Below are positions 8,978-18,512 of a stretch of 64,000 bases of DNA, one piece after another. Below the pieces are notes generated by a model that saw only the letters and a list, made by a program, of their open reading frames with translations, did not search any database and was not told the origin of the DNA. The position numbers and the translations under genes are program-made. Location of the stretch: contig NZ_JARKMY010000002.1 of the NCBI RefSeq assembly GCF_029360725.1, positions 1,312,730 through 1,376,729 on the forward strand, in the 5' to 3' direction. Position 1 is the stretch's first letter. Each line of letters begins with the position of its first letter. The DNA comes from Chryseolinea sp. H1M3-3. GTDB taxonomy: Bacteria > Bacteroidota > Bacteroidia > Cytophagales > Cyclobacteriaceae.

Positions 8978-10915
8978 CTACAAATACTGCACAAAGCCTT
9001 CCATGTTTGTTCGGATCTTATACACCTTACTATAACTCACGATATAAAGCGTTTTCATATCAGCATCTCCAAAACAGAGGCTCACAGGGAATGAAGGTAG
9101 ATTGATCATGCCCACGTATTCGCCCTTAGTATTGAAAATCTGCACGCCATAATACGTAGCAACGTAAAGGTTACCTGTTTTATCGATAGCCATGCCATCG
9201 GCGCTGGAAGACTTCCCCTTTCTATCAAGTACGTTTCCAGTTAGAAATAATTTCGCAAACTTGCGACCATTGCTGATAGTGCCATCGGGGTTTACATCAT
9301 AGGCCCAAACATAATTATCTTTTTCACTCTTAACAGGGTACCATGACTCATCATCGTAGCAATTATTGATGTAAAGTGTTTTGCCATCCGGCGATAGTAC
9401 GATTCCATTAGGCATGGCAAATTCATTGGGCTCTACGAGTCTTGTCACTTTGCCGTCAGGCGAAACATAATATACAGCACGCCCGGGCTGAAATTTTTCC
9501 GCTTCCATAGTAAACTGCGGGTCAGTGAAGTAAACGCCACCTTTAGCATCTGCGATCACATCATTAGGGCCGTCAATAGGCTTGTCGTTGTATTTGTCGG
9601 CGATTACCTTTACTACTTCCCCGCTCGTTGTCATTTCGACTACCCGGTGTCCCATCATATCGCAGACCAGCAAGTGGCCATTTTTATAAGGGTAAAGTCC
9701 GTTTGCCTGCATTTTACCTTCAGTAATATTTTTATAACTGCCATCGGGATTGAGCTCTACAATAGAGCTCTTCTTGGGGTTGGCGCCAAAATTCTGATCG
9801 AAGAACATGTTTGAAAAATATACTTTGCCATTCAGCCATTTTGGGCCTTCGCTAAAATATAATTCAGGTTTCGTTTTCTTGCCATCGATAACCAGTTCCA
9901 GTTTGGCGTCATCTGGAATAATAGCATGATATGCTGCCATGGTCGTGTTTTCCTTTTCCAAATAATCTGCTCTTGCAGGCCAGAAAATATCCAGTACATC
10001 GCATCCGACTTCTCCGATCTTTGCAGCGTGGACCATGTTTGCCGGAATACGCACCATATCATTTTTTTTCATGTCGGTTTCGTCTTCCAAAAGAGTCTCC
10101 TTACAGTCTCCGCGCAATACCAGCATCATTTGCTCTTCTGGATGAATATGATGTGGAAAATTTGATCCTGGATCCATCGTTATAAAACTGAGCTGGATAT
10201 TCTTTCCTGAAACCAATCTTGAATGCGCGCCTGGGGCAAGTGCTGTAAGCTGAATATCATACAAATCATAAACTTTGTTTGGTTCAACATTAGGGGTGAG
10301 CGCAGTTGCCACATCGGCTATGTCACGTGGAAGGTTTGTTACTCCCGCCTTTTGCAAATAGTCCAACCGTAGTGGACTGTAAACCTCCAACAGTTTTGCA
10401 CCCGATGGCCCTGCAGTCACGGCACTTTTGCTGCCTTTTTCCAGGTAAACAAAGTCAGTTCTCGGCGTCCCGCTATGGATGCCGTCTGGATTCTCTCTTT
10501 CCTTTGAGGTCAGTGTTAGGGCTGTTCCATCGATAAGCTGAACGACAGATCCTTCAAGGACAAAAACAAACTTTTCAGCGGGCAATACTTCTTCCGGGAT
10601 GTTTGAATTGGGTTTCAGTTGGAGAATACTGGCCATTCCACCGCTTCCCCAGAATATTCTGGCATTAACGCCCGGATGCAACTCAATGCGCTCCACCGTA
10701 TCAAGATTTTTTACTTTTCCGCTTTCGAGGTTTGACTCAATATCATTTTCGGGAAGACCCGGAAGATCCCGTACCGTCAAATTGTGTTTACTAATCAGTT
10801 CTTTATTTTTCTTTTGCCATTCAGGCGCAGAAGGTGACGTACATTCTGTCGTCGCAAATGCAATGATGGCAAGCAAAGCGCTGCCGATAACGTTCGTTGT
10901 TATTGTCCGGCTCAT
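8978..10915 (-). CDS. Exported cupin-cupin-SMP-30/gluconolactonase fusion protein
   Basis: 645 residues with an N-terminal signal (about 1-25, cysteine 25 possibly lipidated). Two cupin domains come first (about 75-165 and 215-310); the second has the metal pattern HHIHPEEQMMLVLRG. From about 330 to the end there is a six-bladed SMP-30 / gluconolactonase / LRE propeller. Its metal-ligand motifs are visible: SEGPKW (Glu), IDGPNDVIAD (Asn-Asp) and SSADGMAID (Asp). The C-terminal domain probably hydrolyses a lactone, and the cupins may bind or isomerise a related sugar acid. Separate cupin and SMP-30 genes are common; this three-domain fusion is less so. It is transcribed towards the RraA gene. 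Confidence 0.8.
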   Translation of the reverse strand: MSRTITTNVIGSALLAIIAFATTECTSPSAPEWQKKNKELISKHNLTVRDLPGLPENDIESNLESGKVKNLDTVERIELHPGVNARIFWGSGGMASILQLKPNSNIPEEVLPAEKFVFVLEGSVVQLIDGTALTLTSKERENPDGIHSGTPRTDFVYLEKGSKSAVTAGPSGAKLLEVYSPLRLDYLQKAGVTNLPRDIADVATALTPNVEPNKVYDLYDIQLTALAPGAHSRLVSGKNIQLSFITMDPGSNFPHHIHPEEQMMLVLRGDCKETLLEDETDMKKNDMVRIPANMVHAAKIGEVGCDVLDIFWPARADYLEKENTTMAAYHAIIPDDAKLELVIDGKKTKPELYFSEGPKWLNGKVYFSNMFFDQNFGANPKKSSIVELNPDGSYKNITEGKMQANGLYPYKNGHLLVCDMMGHRVVEMTTSGEVVKVIADKYNDKPIDGPNDVIADAKGGVYFTDPQFTMEAEKFQPGRAVYYVSPDGKVTRLVEPNEFAMPNGIVLSPDGKTLYINNCYDDESWYPVKSEKDNYVWAYDVNPDGTISNGRKFAKLFLTGNVLDRKGKSSSADGMAIDKTGNLYVATYYGVQIFNTKGEYVGMINLPSFPVSLCFGDADMKTLYIVSYSKVYKIRTNMEGFVQYL

Positions 10916-11288
10916 AGGTCCTTTGGGTTTGGAAACGGGAATGAAAAATAACTTTTTTTATTTGATTAAGACAGGTATGTTAACGAATTGACCATTGCGC
11001 AAGATAAGATATTCAGATATTCAATGATCTAAGTTTCTGAACTATACCGGCGCAATGTATAATGAACTTAACCGTTATACAATAAATTTCATCTTTGCCG
11101 TATGTTAGTGATACGTTCGGATTGAATCAGGCAATATGGAGACAGGACTTAAGCAATAAAATATTCTGGTCATTTGGTAATTAAATAGCTGGCTATACCG
11201 ATGTATTGATGCGGTACATGACCAGGACCATCTGCAAAAAAAGAGGGTATCTAATATAAGATACCCTCAGAGCGTTTTAATATATACA
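10916..11288. other. Spacer upstream of the cupin/SMP-30 gene
   Basis: About 370 bases. The side next to 10915 should hold the promoter of the cupin/SMP-30 gene, but no clear TAnnTTTG element was found. The far end holds the terminator of the esterase gene (11236-11268). No small gene is convincing. Confidence 0.5.
11236..11268 (-). terminator. Rho-independent terminator of the carboxylesterase gene
   Basis: Perfect 10-bp inverted repeat, GAGGGTATCT / AGATACCCTC at 11243-11268 with a 6-base loop. On the minus strand it is followed by a run of T residues (the A-run just before 11243 on the plus strand). It lies about 20 bases past the stop codon of the esterase gene. Confidence 0.85.
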
Positions 11289-12941
11289 TCAAACAAAAGC
11301 CTTACGTGCCTCACGGTCCGGATCATTCTTCACGACGCAGTTGTCATCCAGTATCATAGTCTCTCCGTTGGCACTGGTGTACGATGGCCACTTTGGTAAT
11401 GATCCGCCATTCGGATTGCCAGTACGCATAAAATTAAGAAGCGCATCACTCATTTTGGTTGAAAGCTTCCGCGGCCTGGCGCCGCCGCCCGTGTGGGTAA
11501 GCATCAAGTCTGTATTATAAAACCAGAAGCAGATATCTACGCAGTGGAATGCGCGCATGCGGTTATCAAACATGGGAGGCTGCCAGCCAAACCATGCCAG
11601 ATAAACGCCGGCTGACTGTTTTGATTTCGCGTCTGCGAGCGCGATTGCATTCTGGCGGTTACTGGCAATCATGGACCATATTTCGATGGGACGTTTGTCA
11701 GGGAAGGCTTTTGCATAAGCATCCACGATGGATCCCGTCTTATCGCCAAAACGTTCCTTTAATTTTTCTTTCACGCCATTGATATCGATCTTTTCAAGAG
11801 AGGCATCGGTCCGGCTAGGCGATTGTTCATTGAACGTTGAACAAATCAGCATTGGTACCTCTGATGCTGTTGGAGCGGGATCAACGTTATAAGGATGTTG
11901 CGGCAGGTGCGTTCCATCCACAACAGGAGCAAAGCCACCACCTCCGCCGAACATCGGCAGTTTCATTTCTTCCCTGTATTTGACTAGCGCACGCGTTGCA
12001 AATTCATGATATTGCTTCCATGGCATTTGCTGAAGCTTATCCATATCGTTGTAGGTAAGGCCAGCTTCTTTAAGAATGTATGATGCCAGCTTTTCTGCGT
12101 TACCTTTTTCCACTGCCTTTAAGGATGATCCGCTTAATGCAACGGCTTTGTGAAATAATCCCTTTGCGGCAGGCATGGCAGTAAGCACACATACTTTAGC
12201 GCCTCCTCCGGATTGTCCCATGATGGTAACATTGGCTGGGTCACCTCCAAAATTGGTGATGTTGTCGCGTATCCACTCCAGGGCTGCAACGCAATCCAAC
12301 ATGCCCACGTTTCCTGAAGCTGCAAATTTTTCACCTGCCTGTCCAAAGTGGGCATAACCGAAAGGGCCAAGCCTGTGGTTTATGGAAACGAACACCACGT
12401 CACCCTTGCGGGAAAAATTTTCACCATGATATCCATCTTGTTCTATAGCGTTACCGTTAGCGTATCCGCCGCCGTGCAACCAAACCATGACAGGACGTTT
12501 TTTACCGTCGTTGATAGCAGGTGTCCACACATTCAGTTTAAGACAGTCTTCACTAACATCATCATAATTCCAGTGATCCACGAAAGAGGCATAAACATTT
12601 GCATACCTTCTTTCCATATTCTGAGGCGCCGTGTTTCCCCACCAGACTGTCGGAAGCACTTCGGCCCACGGATTTGGTTTTTGAGGCGGCATGAAACGGT
12701 TCGCTCCGGCAGTATCTGCACCATAAGGTATTCCAAGAAAAGTATTAATGCCCCGAAGAATAAAACCCCTGACTTTTCCGTAAGCAGTATTAGCGACAGC
12801 AATATTGTCGCCCACAAATAATATCTGCCCGTCTTTGTCTGCACTTTCTCGTGTTACGGCAGCAAGGGAAGGAGCTCCAACACTAAGTGCTGCTGCGCCT
12901 AGCCCGGCATTTTGAATGAATTTTCTGCGATTGGTATTCAT
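11289..12941 (-). CDS. Carboxylesterase type B family protein with Tat signal
   Basis: A 550-residue alpha/beta-hydrolase of the carboxylesterase type B family, which cleaves carboxylic esters. The N-terminus carries a twin-arginine export signal (RRKFIQNAGLGAAALSVG), so the folded enzyme is probably exported. Family landmarks are present in order: VRGFILRGINTFLGIPYG, the oxyanion motif WLHGGGYANGN, and the nucleophile elbow GQSGGGAK with Ser244. A histidine in AFHCVDICFWF near residue 470 is the likely catalytic base. The length matches the family. The gene has its own terminator (11236-11268) and faces the same way as the cupin/SMP-30 fusion. The natural ester is unknown. Confidence 0.9.
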   Translation of the reverse strand: MNTNRRKFIQNAGLGAAALSVGAPSLAAVTRESADKDGQILFVGDNIAVANTAYGKVRGFILRGINTFLGIPYGADTAGANRFMPPQKPNPWAEVLPTVWWGNTAPQNMERRYANVYASFVDHWNYDDVSEDCLKLNVWTPAINDGKKRPVMVWLHGGGYANGNAIEQDGYHGENFSRKGDVVFVSINHRLGPFGYAHFGQAGEKFAASGNVGMLDCVAALEWIRDNITNFGGDPANVTIMGQSGGGAKVCVLTAMPAAKGLFHKAVALSGSSLKAVEKGNAEKLASYILKEAGLTYNDMDKLQQMPWKQYHEFATRALVKYREEMKLPMFGGGGGFAPVVDGTHLPQHPYNVDPAPTASEVPMLICSTFNEQSPSRTDASLEKIDINGVKEKLKERFGDKTGSIVDAYAKAFPDKRPIEIWSMIASNRQNAIALADAKSKQSAGVYLAWFGWQPPMFDNRMRAFHCVDICFWFYNTDLMLTHTGGGARPRKLSTKMSDALLNFMRTGNPNGGSLPKWPSYTSANGETMILDDNCVVKNDPDREARKAFV

Positions 12942-13271
12942 GAGTTTTATCAGTTAAGTAGGTAATAGGGATTATTGCGTATGCGGTACACATTAGTATT
13001 AAAGTACGAGATTTTTTTGTCAATCGTCATTGTTTTACACAGACGGAGATAGCTTTAGAAATACACCGAATTAGTGATTAATGAAGAGCAACCGAGCAAT
13101 GAACTGGCCTCAAGCTTCCTGTCTTGTGCAGGCGCCGCTAGACTGTTGCGGAACTGCTATTATGATGTTCACCTCTAAACCTGTTCCTACTGCGGTAGTT
13201 TCGTTTAGAAATATGCAGTCGTTCAAAGAATTTCTCTGCAGGTAGTAGACTGAAATAAACGAAAGACTACT
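12942..13271. other. Spacer with no recognised feature
   Basis: 330 bases between the start of the esterase gene and the end of the permease gene, both on the minus strand. It should contain the esterase promoter. I see no open frame of interest, hairpin with T-run or repeat. Confidence 0.5.
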
Positions 13272-15635
13272 CTAGTCCGATCGCAAACTACTTATCGGAT
13301 TTACAACAAGAACTTTAAAGGTTTGGATGCCTAGTGGGATAAGAGCGATCGCAACGGTCAAGGTCCCCGCCAGTAGAAATATCCACCAGCCTATTCCGAT
13401 GTGGTATGCATACGCCTGCAGCCAGTTTTCCATGAGATACCATGCCAGGGGTGATGCGATCATTAATGAAATTGCAATAAGAATGAACAACTCTTTCGAT
13501 AGTAGTCCAAAAAGAGAGGCCATGCTGGCGCCAAGCACTTTACGAATTCCAATTTCCTTGTTACGCTGCTCTGCTGTAAACATTGCAAGGCCTAACAGAC
13601 CAATGCAGGAAATAAAAATCGCAAGGAACGCAAAGGTATTTGAAAGCGTTTGAACGACCTGTTCGTTACCGTATAACTTTTTGTATTCCTCGTCCAAAAA
13701 CTGGAAGGTGAACGGAAATTGCGGATTCAGTTTTTTATGAAGGACTTCAACGCTGGCTAACACTTCTTTTGTTTGGCCAGGCGCAGTTCTTATCAGCGCC
13801 CACCCTGATCGTTGTTTTTCCTCCAGGTGTAGCAGCGTAGGGGTGATGGCATGATGAAGGGAGTTGATGTGAAAATCTTTTATAATTCCTACGATTTTCC
13901 CTTGCTTGCCCCAAAACCTGAACGGCTTTCCTATGGGATCTTCAAAGCCTACAATTTGAAGCGCAGCTTCATTTAAAATATAGCTTACAGAATCAGAAGA
14001 ATCTCCATCAGAAAAATCACGCCCCTGCAGCATTTGTACACCCATGGTTTTGGCGAAATCTAAACCCACTGGAATTTGCGTAAAGTGCGGCTTTGAATTT
14101 GCGTCTTTTCCTTCCCAGTTGACAGCTCCTGTTCTATTAAAAATATTCGTTGGGGGGTCTGACATACTGCTTACCAGCTCAATTCCGGACAGGGTCGTCA
14201 GTTGTTTCTTGAAAAGATCGTACTTTGATTTTAGGTCGCCTTCTAGCGGCACCATGATGAGATTCGCCCAATCGTACCCCAGATTTGCTGAATGTATATA
14301 ATCCACTTGTCGGGCGATAACAATTGTTCCGATGATCAGTATTGTTGACAGCGTGAATTGAAAAACCACCAAGGTTTTACGAAACCATAAAGCGCTATTG
14401 CTGAATCTCGGTATGCCTTTTAGAACAGTCACGGGCTTGAACGACGAAAGGTAAAGCGCTGGGTAGCTGCCGGATAAGATGCCTGTTAAAATAATCAGAA
14501 AGAGCATGCCTACCCAGAACGAATATTGATCAAAGGGAAGTTCTATCTGTTTTTGGGTAAGCGTATTGAACATGGGTAACAAAAGTGATACAATCATCAG
14601 GGAGACAAGAAATGATAGTGCGACGATCGAGAGTGCTTCTCCCATGAATTGACGAATTAAGCCGCTTTGACGGGCCCCAATAACTTTTCGCACGCCGATT
14701 TCTTTTCCTCTTTTTATCGAATTTGCTGTTGTAAGATTCATGAAATTAATACAGGCAATCAGCAACACTAGCGCTGCCACAATGGTAAAAAGTCTAACAT
14801 ATTGTATTCGGCCTCCTGTGTTCTCTCCGTTTTTAAAATTGGAATTGAGATAGATATCACTGTATTTCTGCAACGATAAGCGGATTACAAAGTTTTTTTG
14901 ATCAAGATATGGATCAAGAAATTCTTTGATCTTCAGTTCAAATTCGATTGGATTTGCGTCACTGCGAAGTACAATGTAAGTAGCCGGACCGTTGGCCTTC
15001 CAATTTTTTGCCCATGAAGTTTCCTCCATGAAAATTTCCCAATGTAAAATGTAATCGAAATTCATGGAGCTGTTCGGAGGTAAGTTTTCAAAGATGGCAG
15101 AGATGTTAAAATCTCTTTTATTATTAAACCGTATCACCTGGCCCATTGCGGCTTCGGGCGTGCCGAAAAAGTTTTCAGCCATTTTGCGGGATATGATAAT
15201 ATCGCCAGGGTTCTTTATTGCTGTTTCAGGCTGACCTTTGATAAGTTGGTAACTAAATACGGAAAAGAAATCCGGGCTACCGTAGGCGCCGCTTTGTTTC
15301 AAAACTTTATTGTTGGCTTCAAAGGTGTTGAGGCCAGCTGCCGACATTCCAGTAGCAAATTTAACCTCAGGGAAAGTGGTTTTTAATGCTTCCGGAAGCT
15401 GAGCAGGAGTAAAGTATCCTGCTTCAACCTTTCCATCATAGAATTGCCTCTCTACAACAGCATATAAATGTGCATCATTAGCATGAAATTTATCAATACT
15501 TTTTTCATTTTGAATCCACAACCAGATCAAAAGACTACAGCTCATGCCAAGAGCAAGTCCAAAAATATTAATCAAAGAAAATAACTTATTCTTCAAAAGA
15601 TTTCTACTGGTAATCTTGATATAGTTTCTTAGCAT
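13272..15635 (-). CDS. FtsX/MacB-type ABC transporter permease
   Basis: 787 residues counted from the ATG at 15635 (MLRNYIKITSRNLLKNK), which fits the conserved start of this Bacteroidota family better than the longer frame from 15707. The order is: one transmembrane helix (about 22-40), a MacB-type periplasmic core domain (about 45-270), three membrane helices of a first FtsX domain containing RGKEIGVRKVIGA (about 280-410), a second periplasmic domain, and a second FtsX domain with RNKEIGIRKVLGAS (about 665-780). Such proteins are mechanotransmission permeases that need an ATPase partner, which is not encoded nearby. The function could be drug or lipoprotein export, or cell-envelope signalling. 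Confidence 0.9.
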   Translation of the reverse strand: MLRNYIKITSRNLLKNKLFSLINIFGLALGMSCSLLIWLWIQNEKSIDKFHANDAHLYAVVERQFYDGKVEAGYFTPAQLPEALKTTFPEVKFATGMSAAGLNTFEANNKVLKQSGAYGSPDFFSVFSYQLIKGQPETAIKNPGDIIISRKMAENFFGTPEAAMGQVIRFNNKRDFNISAIFENLPPNSSMNFDYILHWEIFMEETSWAKNWKANGPATYIVLRSDANPIEFELKIKEFLDPYLDQKNFVIRLSLQKYSDIYLNSNFKNGENTGGRIQYVRLFTIVAALVLLIACINFMNLTTANSIKRGKEIGVRKVIGARQSGLIRQFMGEALSIVALSFLVSLMIVSLLLPMFNTLTQKQIELPFDQYSFWVGMLFLIILTGILSGSYPALYLSSFKPVTVLKGIPRFSNSALWFRKTLVVFQFTLSTILIIGTIVIARQVDYIHSANLGYDWANLIMVPLEGDLKSKYDLFKKQLTTLSGIELVSSMSDPPTNIFNRTGAVNWEGKDANSKPHFTQIPVGLDFAKTMGVQMLQGRDFSDGDSSDSVSYILNEAALQIVGFEDPIGKPFRFWGKQGKIVGIIKDFHINSLHHAITPTLLHLEEKQRSGWALIRTAPGQTKEVLASVEVLHKKLNPQFPFTFQFLDEEYKKLYGNEQVVQTLSNTFAFLAIFISCIGLLGLAMFTAEQRNKEIGIRKVLGASMASLFGLLSKELFILIAISLMIASPLAWYLMENWLQAYAYHIGIGWWIFLLAGTLTVAIALIPLGIQTFKVLVVNPISSLRSD

Positions 15636-16318
15636 ACGAACAACGTTTAATGATTGGATGAACCACGTCCTCGAAGGTACTGAACCGGAAGGCAGTTGCA
15701 ATACCAATGCATCGGATATTTGTAAGAGTTAGGGCAAATTTAGTCGTTGCACGAGAACATTTGACACGATGTTTCAACCACACGGAGTCTGCGATGAAGC
15801 CCGACGCCTCATTTCAGGTTTATACCCATTTTCACGGGAAGTCAGCTTTCACGTTTCCGTTCATGAAGCAGAACCTGTCGTTGAATTATACCAATAAACA
15901 ACGAGCAGTTGAGTGATGTAACGACAATCTTGTAGTAAAAGATGGTGCAATCGTTGCAACGAACTGTTTTAAGATCTTCTTCTAATCCCGACGTCTGTTG
16001 TTGATTTTATGCGATTACAAGCAAGCGATGCAAGTTTTTGTGTCTTTAATGGGGAGGCATAAACGCTCAATGCCTAAGAGCGAAAAAAATAGAAAACACT
16101 TAAGTGTGTGAATCGATATTAAGGCCGCATTGGACGAAGAAAACGCCATTTGGCAGATACGGATAGGGTTGTGTATTAAGTACACGTAAATCTGTCAACG
16201 TTAGATTGCTTCTCACTTTCAACTTTTCCATCGCTGTCTTTGATGCAGCTTTGCACCGGGTTGTCTGGCTTCCTCTCATCTGCACACCTCTATTTGTCTA
16301 TAACTAAATAAAATTTTA
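15636..16318. other. Long divergent spacer between permease and TonB receptor
   Basis: About 680 bases without a convincing gene. It must hold both divergent promoters. A short inverted repeat, AGGCAT / ATGCCT (16055-16075, 9-base loop), is the only structure noticed and has no T-run. Short open frames at 15707-15916 (+) and 16100-16285 (-) have no family resemblance. Confidence 0.5.
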
Positions 16319-18439
16319 ATGACTAAAAAATTTTACCATGGCGCGGTCCTGGCGCTGGTGCTTGGAATGCCACCAGTCGTTCAGGCTCAATCGAGCGAAG
16401 AGCAGGATCTTTATGCTTTGACGCTGGAAGAATTAATGAATATTCCGATTAACTCAGCTTCAAAGAAGGATGAAACTTTATTTGATGCACCCTTGTCAAG
16501 TTACACCATTACTCGTGCGGACATCCTTCAGGCTGGATCCACTTCTATCATGGAAGCACTTCGGCTGGCTCCCGGTGTAATTGTCAGGGAACAGACGAAC
16601 GGAAACTATGATATCCATATCAGAGGCTTTGATAATATTCTTCGAACTACTGGAGTTGTCGAAAAGAGCAATCTTACGACTTTAGTTATGATTGACAACC
16701 GTCCGGTTTTTAATCACAACCTTGGAGGCACGGCATGGGAAACGCTTCCTGTAGATATAAACGACGTAGAGCGAATTGAAATCGTGCGGGGGCCATCAGC
16801 ACCTTTATTCGGTCCAAATGCTGCATCAGGAGTAATTAATATTATTACAAGGCAAGTGACGCGTGATAAACATGCATATGCCTCACTTCAATACGGCACA
16901 CCTGGTACATTCATCGGTCAGGCAAGTTTTGGAAAACAGGTGACGGATAAATTGGCGATCCTAGCCTCTGCAAATTTTCAGCAGAAGGAACGTTTTCAAA
17001 CCGAATATTTTAACCCGCTCACAAATACTTACCAAGATTTTTCATCCGATCCAATGCTAAGCAAAAGGTATCCCAATATGAATAGGGCAATGCAGAAGTG
17101 GGGCGCGAATGCATTCATAAATTACAACCCGAATAAGAATATTGACTTGGACATCACACTTGGCTTACAGCAATCAGATGCACAAAAGCCGCTGCTGGCG
17201 CCAATGGATGTTCCGCTCACGACGAACCTCGCTAAAACAGAATACATCAATCTCGCCGCTAAAATTTACGGTCTGGCCATACGCACATCATACCTGATGG
17301 GTGTGGATGAATTGAACGTGGGTGCGACGCCGAATGGCTACGATTATAAAAACTTTGACGTGAATGCTGAATACGTATTGCAGGTCACCAAGAAAATAAT
17401 GATCACACCGGGACTGGCATTCCAAGATGTCAATTACAGCGACAATGGCTATGCAACAGCGGGTGACACCCGCACCGGGTATCTCAACGGAAGTTATTCC
17501 ATTGCTACCGCCGCTGCCTTTGTTCGCACTGACATTAACCTGACCAAAAATTGGCGATTTCTTACCGCGATCCGCGGTGATAAATTTTCCACGCCGGATA
17601 AAACGACCCTGGCATATGAATTTGCATCAACCTATAAAATTGGAGGAGCGCATATCGTCCGCGCGGCAGTAACGCGCTCTAACACGGGCTCATTCATCGG
17701 CCAAAACTATGGAAATTTTGATCTTGAGCCGTATCCTGGTTACATCATCAACGTTCGTGGAAATAGAAACTATAATCTCTTTAGAATTCAAATGCTCGAA
17801 GTGGGCTACCGCGTGAAGATTAATAAGAATATTCAGGTTGACGTTGACCTCTTCCATCAGACGGGTAGTGAATTTGGAACATACCTGGTCACTGGATTTG
17901 CTCCATCTCCTCCCGCTCCTCCCTTCAGCCCATCTCAAATCCAATTTAATAACGTGCCAACGGAAGCGATACAGCTCGGGGGTACAATATCAGTGAACCT
18001 TGTGCCGAATGAAAAACTACAATTCAAGCCATTCATCACCATCCAGGAAACAGAAGTAAAAAACCTTCCTGATGCATTTATTTCACCAGCGGCAATGCCC
18101 GGTTTGACTTACCGTGACGAAAAGCATAAAAACACGCCCGCCTTTTATGGGGGTTATTTTTTGACTTATAAATTGAATGAAAAAATCAATTTCAATGTGA
18201 ACGGCTATTACTACAAATCGCACGTTCAATACGACGCAACTGATCCAAATGGTTTAGGTGAGCATGCTCAAATCAAAGGAAAAGTTTTAGTAAATGCCAA
18301 AATAAATTATACCCCGCTGGCAAATTTCAATGTGTTTTTGAATGGCAGAAATGTTTTGAATAATGAGAATAGGGAATTTTTTGGAACAGACAAAACGGGA
18401 AGTATTTATATGTTGGGAGCTTCTTACGTGTTCAATTAA
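16319..18439 (+). CDS. TonB-dependent outer-membrane receptor
   Basis: A 706-residue ligand-gated outer-membrane barrel. Residues 1-24 are a signal peptide ending in VQAQ. A plug domain follows (about 45-175) with typical phrases: APLSSYTITRADILQAG, SIMEALRLAPGVIV, IEIVRGPSAPLFGPNAASG and VINIITR. The rest is beta-barrel, ending in a beta-strand with Phe next to last (SYVFN). There is no carboxypeptidase-like leader domain and no SusD gene beside it, so it is not a standard glycan SusCD pair; a siderophore, cobalamin or small-molecule role is possible. A strong terminator follows. Confidence 0.9.
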   Translation: MTKKFYHGAVLALVLGMPPVVQAQSSEEQDLYALTLEELMNIPINSASKKDETLFDAPLSSYTITRADILQAGSTSIMEALRLAPGVIVREQTNGNYDIHIRGFDNILRTTGVVEKSNLTTLVMIDNRPVFNHNLGGTAWETLPVDINDVERIEIVRGPSAPLFGPNAASGVINIITRQVTRDKHAYASLQYGTPGTFIGQASFGKQVTDKLAILASANFQQKERFQTEYFNPLTNTYQDFSSDPMLSKRYPNMNRAMQKWGANAFINYNPNKNIDLDITLGLQQSDAQKPLLAPMDVPLTTNLAKTEYINLAAKIYGLAIRTSYLMGVDELNVGATPNGYDYKNFDVNAEYVLQVTKKIMITPGLAFQDVNYSDNGYATAGDTRTGYLNGSYSIATAAAFVRTDINLTKNWRFLTAIRGDKFSTPDKTTLAYEFASTYKIGGAHIVRAAVTRSNTGSFIGQNYGNFDLEPYPGYIINVRGNRNYNLFRIQMLEVGYRVKINKNIQVDVDLFHQTGSEFGTYLVTGFAPSPPAPPFSPSQIQFNNVPTEAIQLGGTISVNLVPNEKLQFKPFITIQETEVKNLPDAFISPAAMPGLTYRDEKHKNTPAFYGGYFLTYKLNEKINFNVNGYYYKSHVQYDATDPNGLGEHAQIKGKVLVNAKINYTPLANFNVFLNGRNVLNNENREFFGTDKTGSIYMLGASYVFN

Positions 18440-18459
18440 ATAGTTGACTACTTTAGAAA

Positions 18460-18495
18460 AAAACCTGCAACTGAACGGCGGCAGGTTTTTTTATT
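18460..18495. terminator. Bidirectional terminator between TonB receptor and ThuA genes
   Basis: AAACCTGC and GCAGGTTT form a stem around an 11-13 base loop, with A-run and T-run on opposite sides (AAAAAAACCTGC ... GCAGGTTTTTTT). The two convergent genes end at 18439 and 18513, so it can serve both. Confidence 0.85.
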
Positions 18496-18512
18496 TATAA
18501 CGTTTTAACAGA

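Noticed and set aside
10731-10740. Half of the ThuA-operon palindrome (TTTGACTCAA) inside the cupin/SMP-30 gene
   Set aside because: Only one arm is present and it is within coding sequence, so it is unlikely to be a binding site.
11039-11240. Possible small RNA in the spacer before the cupin/SMP-30 gene
   Set aside because: No conserved structure or promoter pair could be seen beyond the esterase terminator.
15707-15916. 69-codon plus-strand frame in the divergent spacer before the TonB receptor
   Set aside because: No recognisable motif or ribosome binding site, and no consistent codon use. Likely non-coding.
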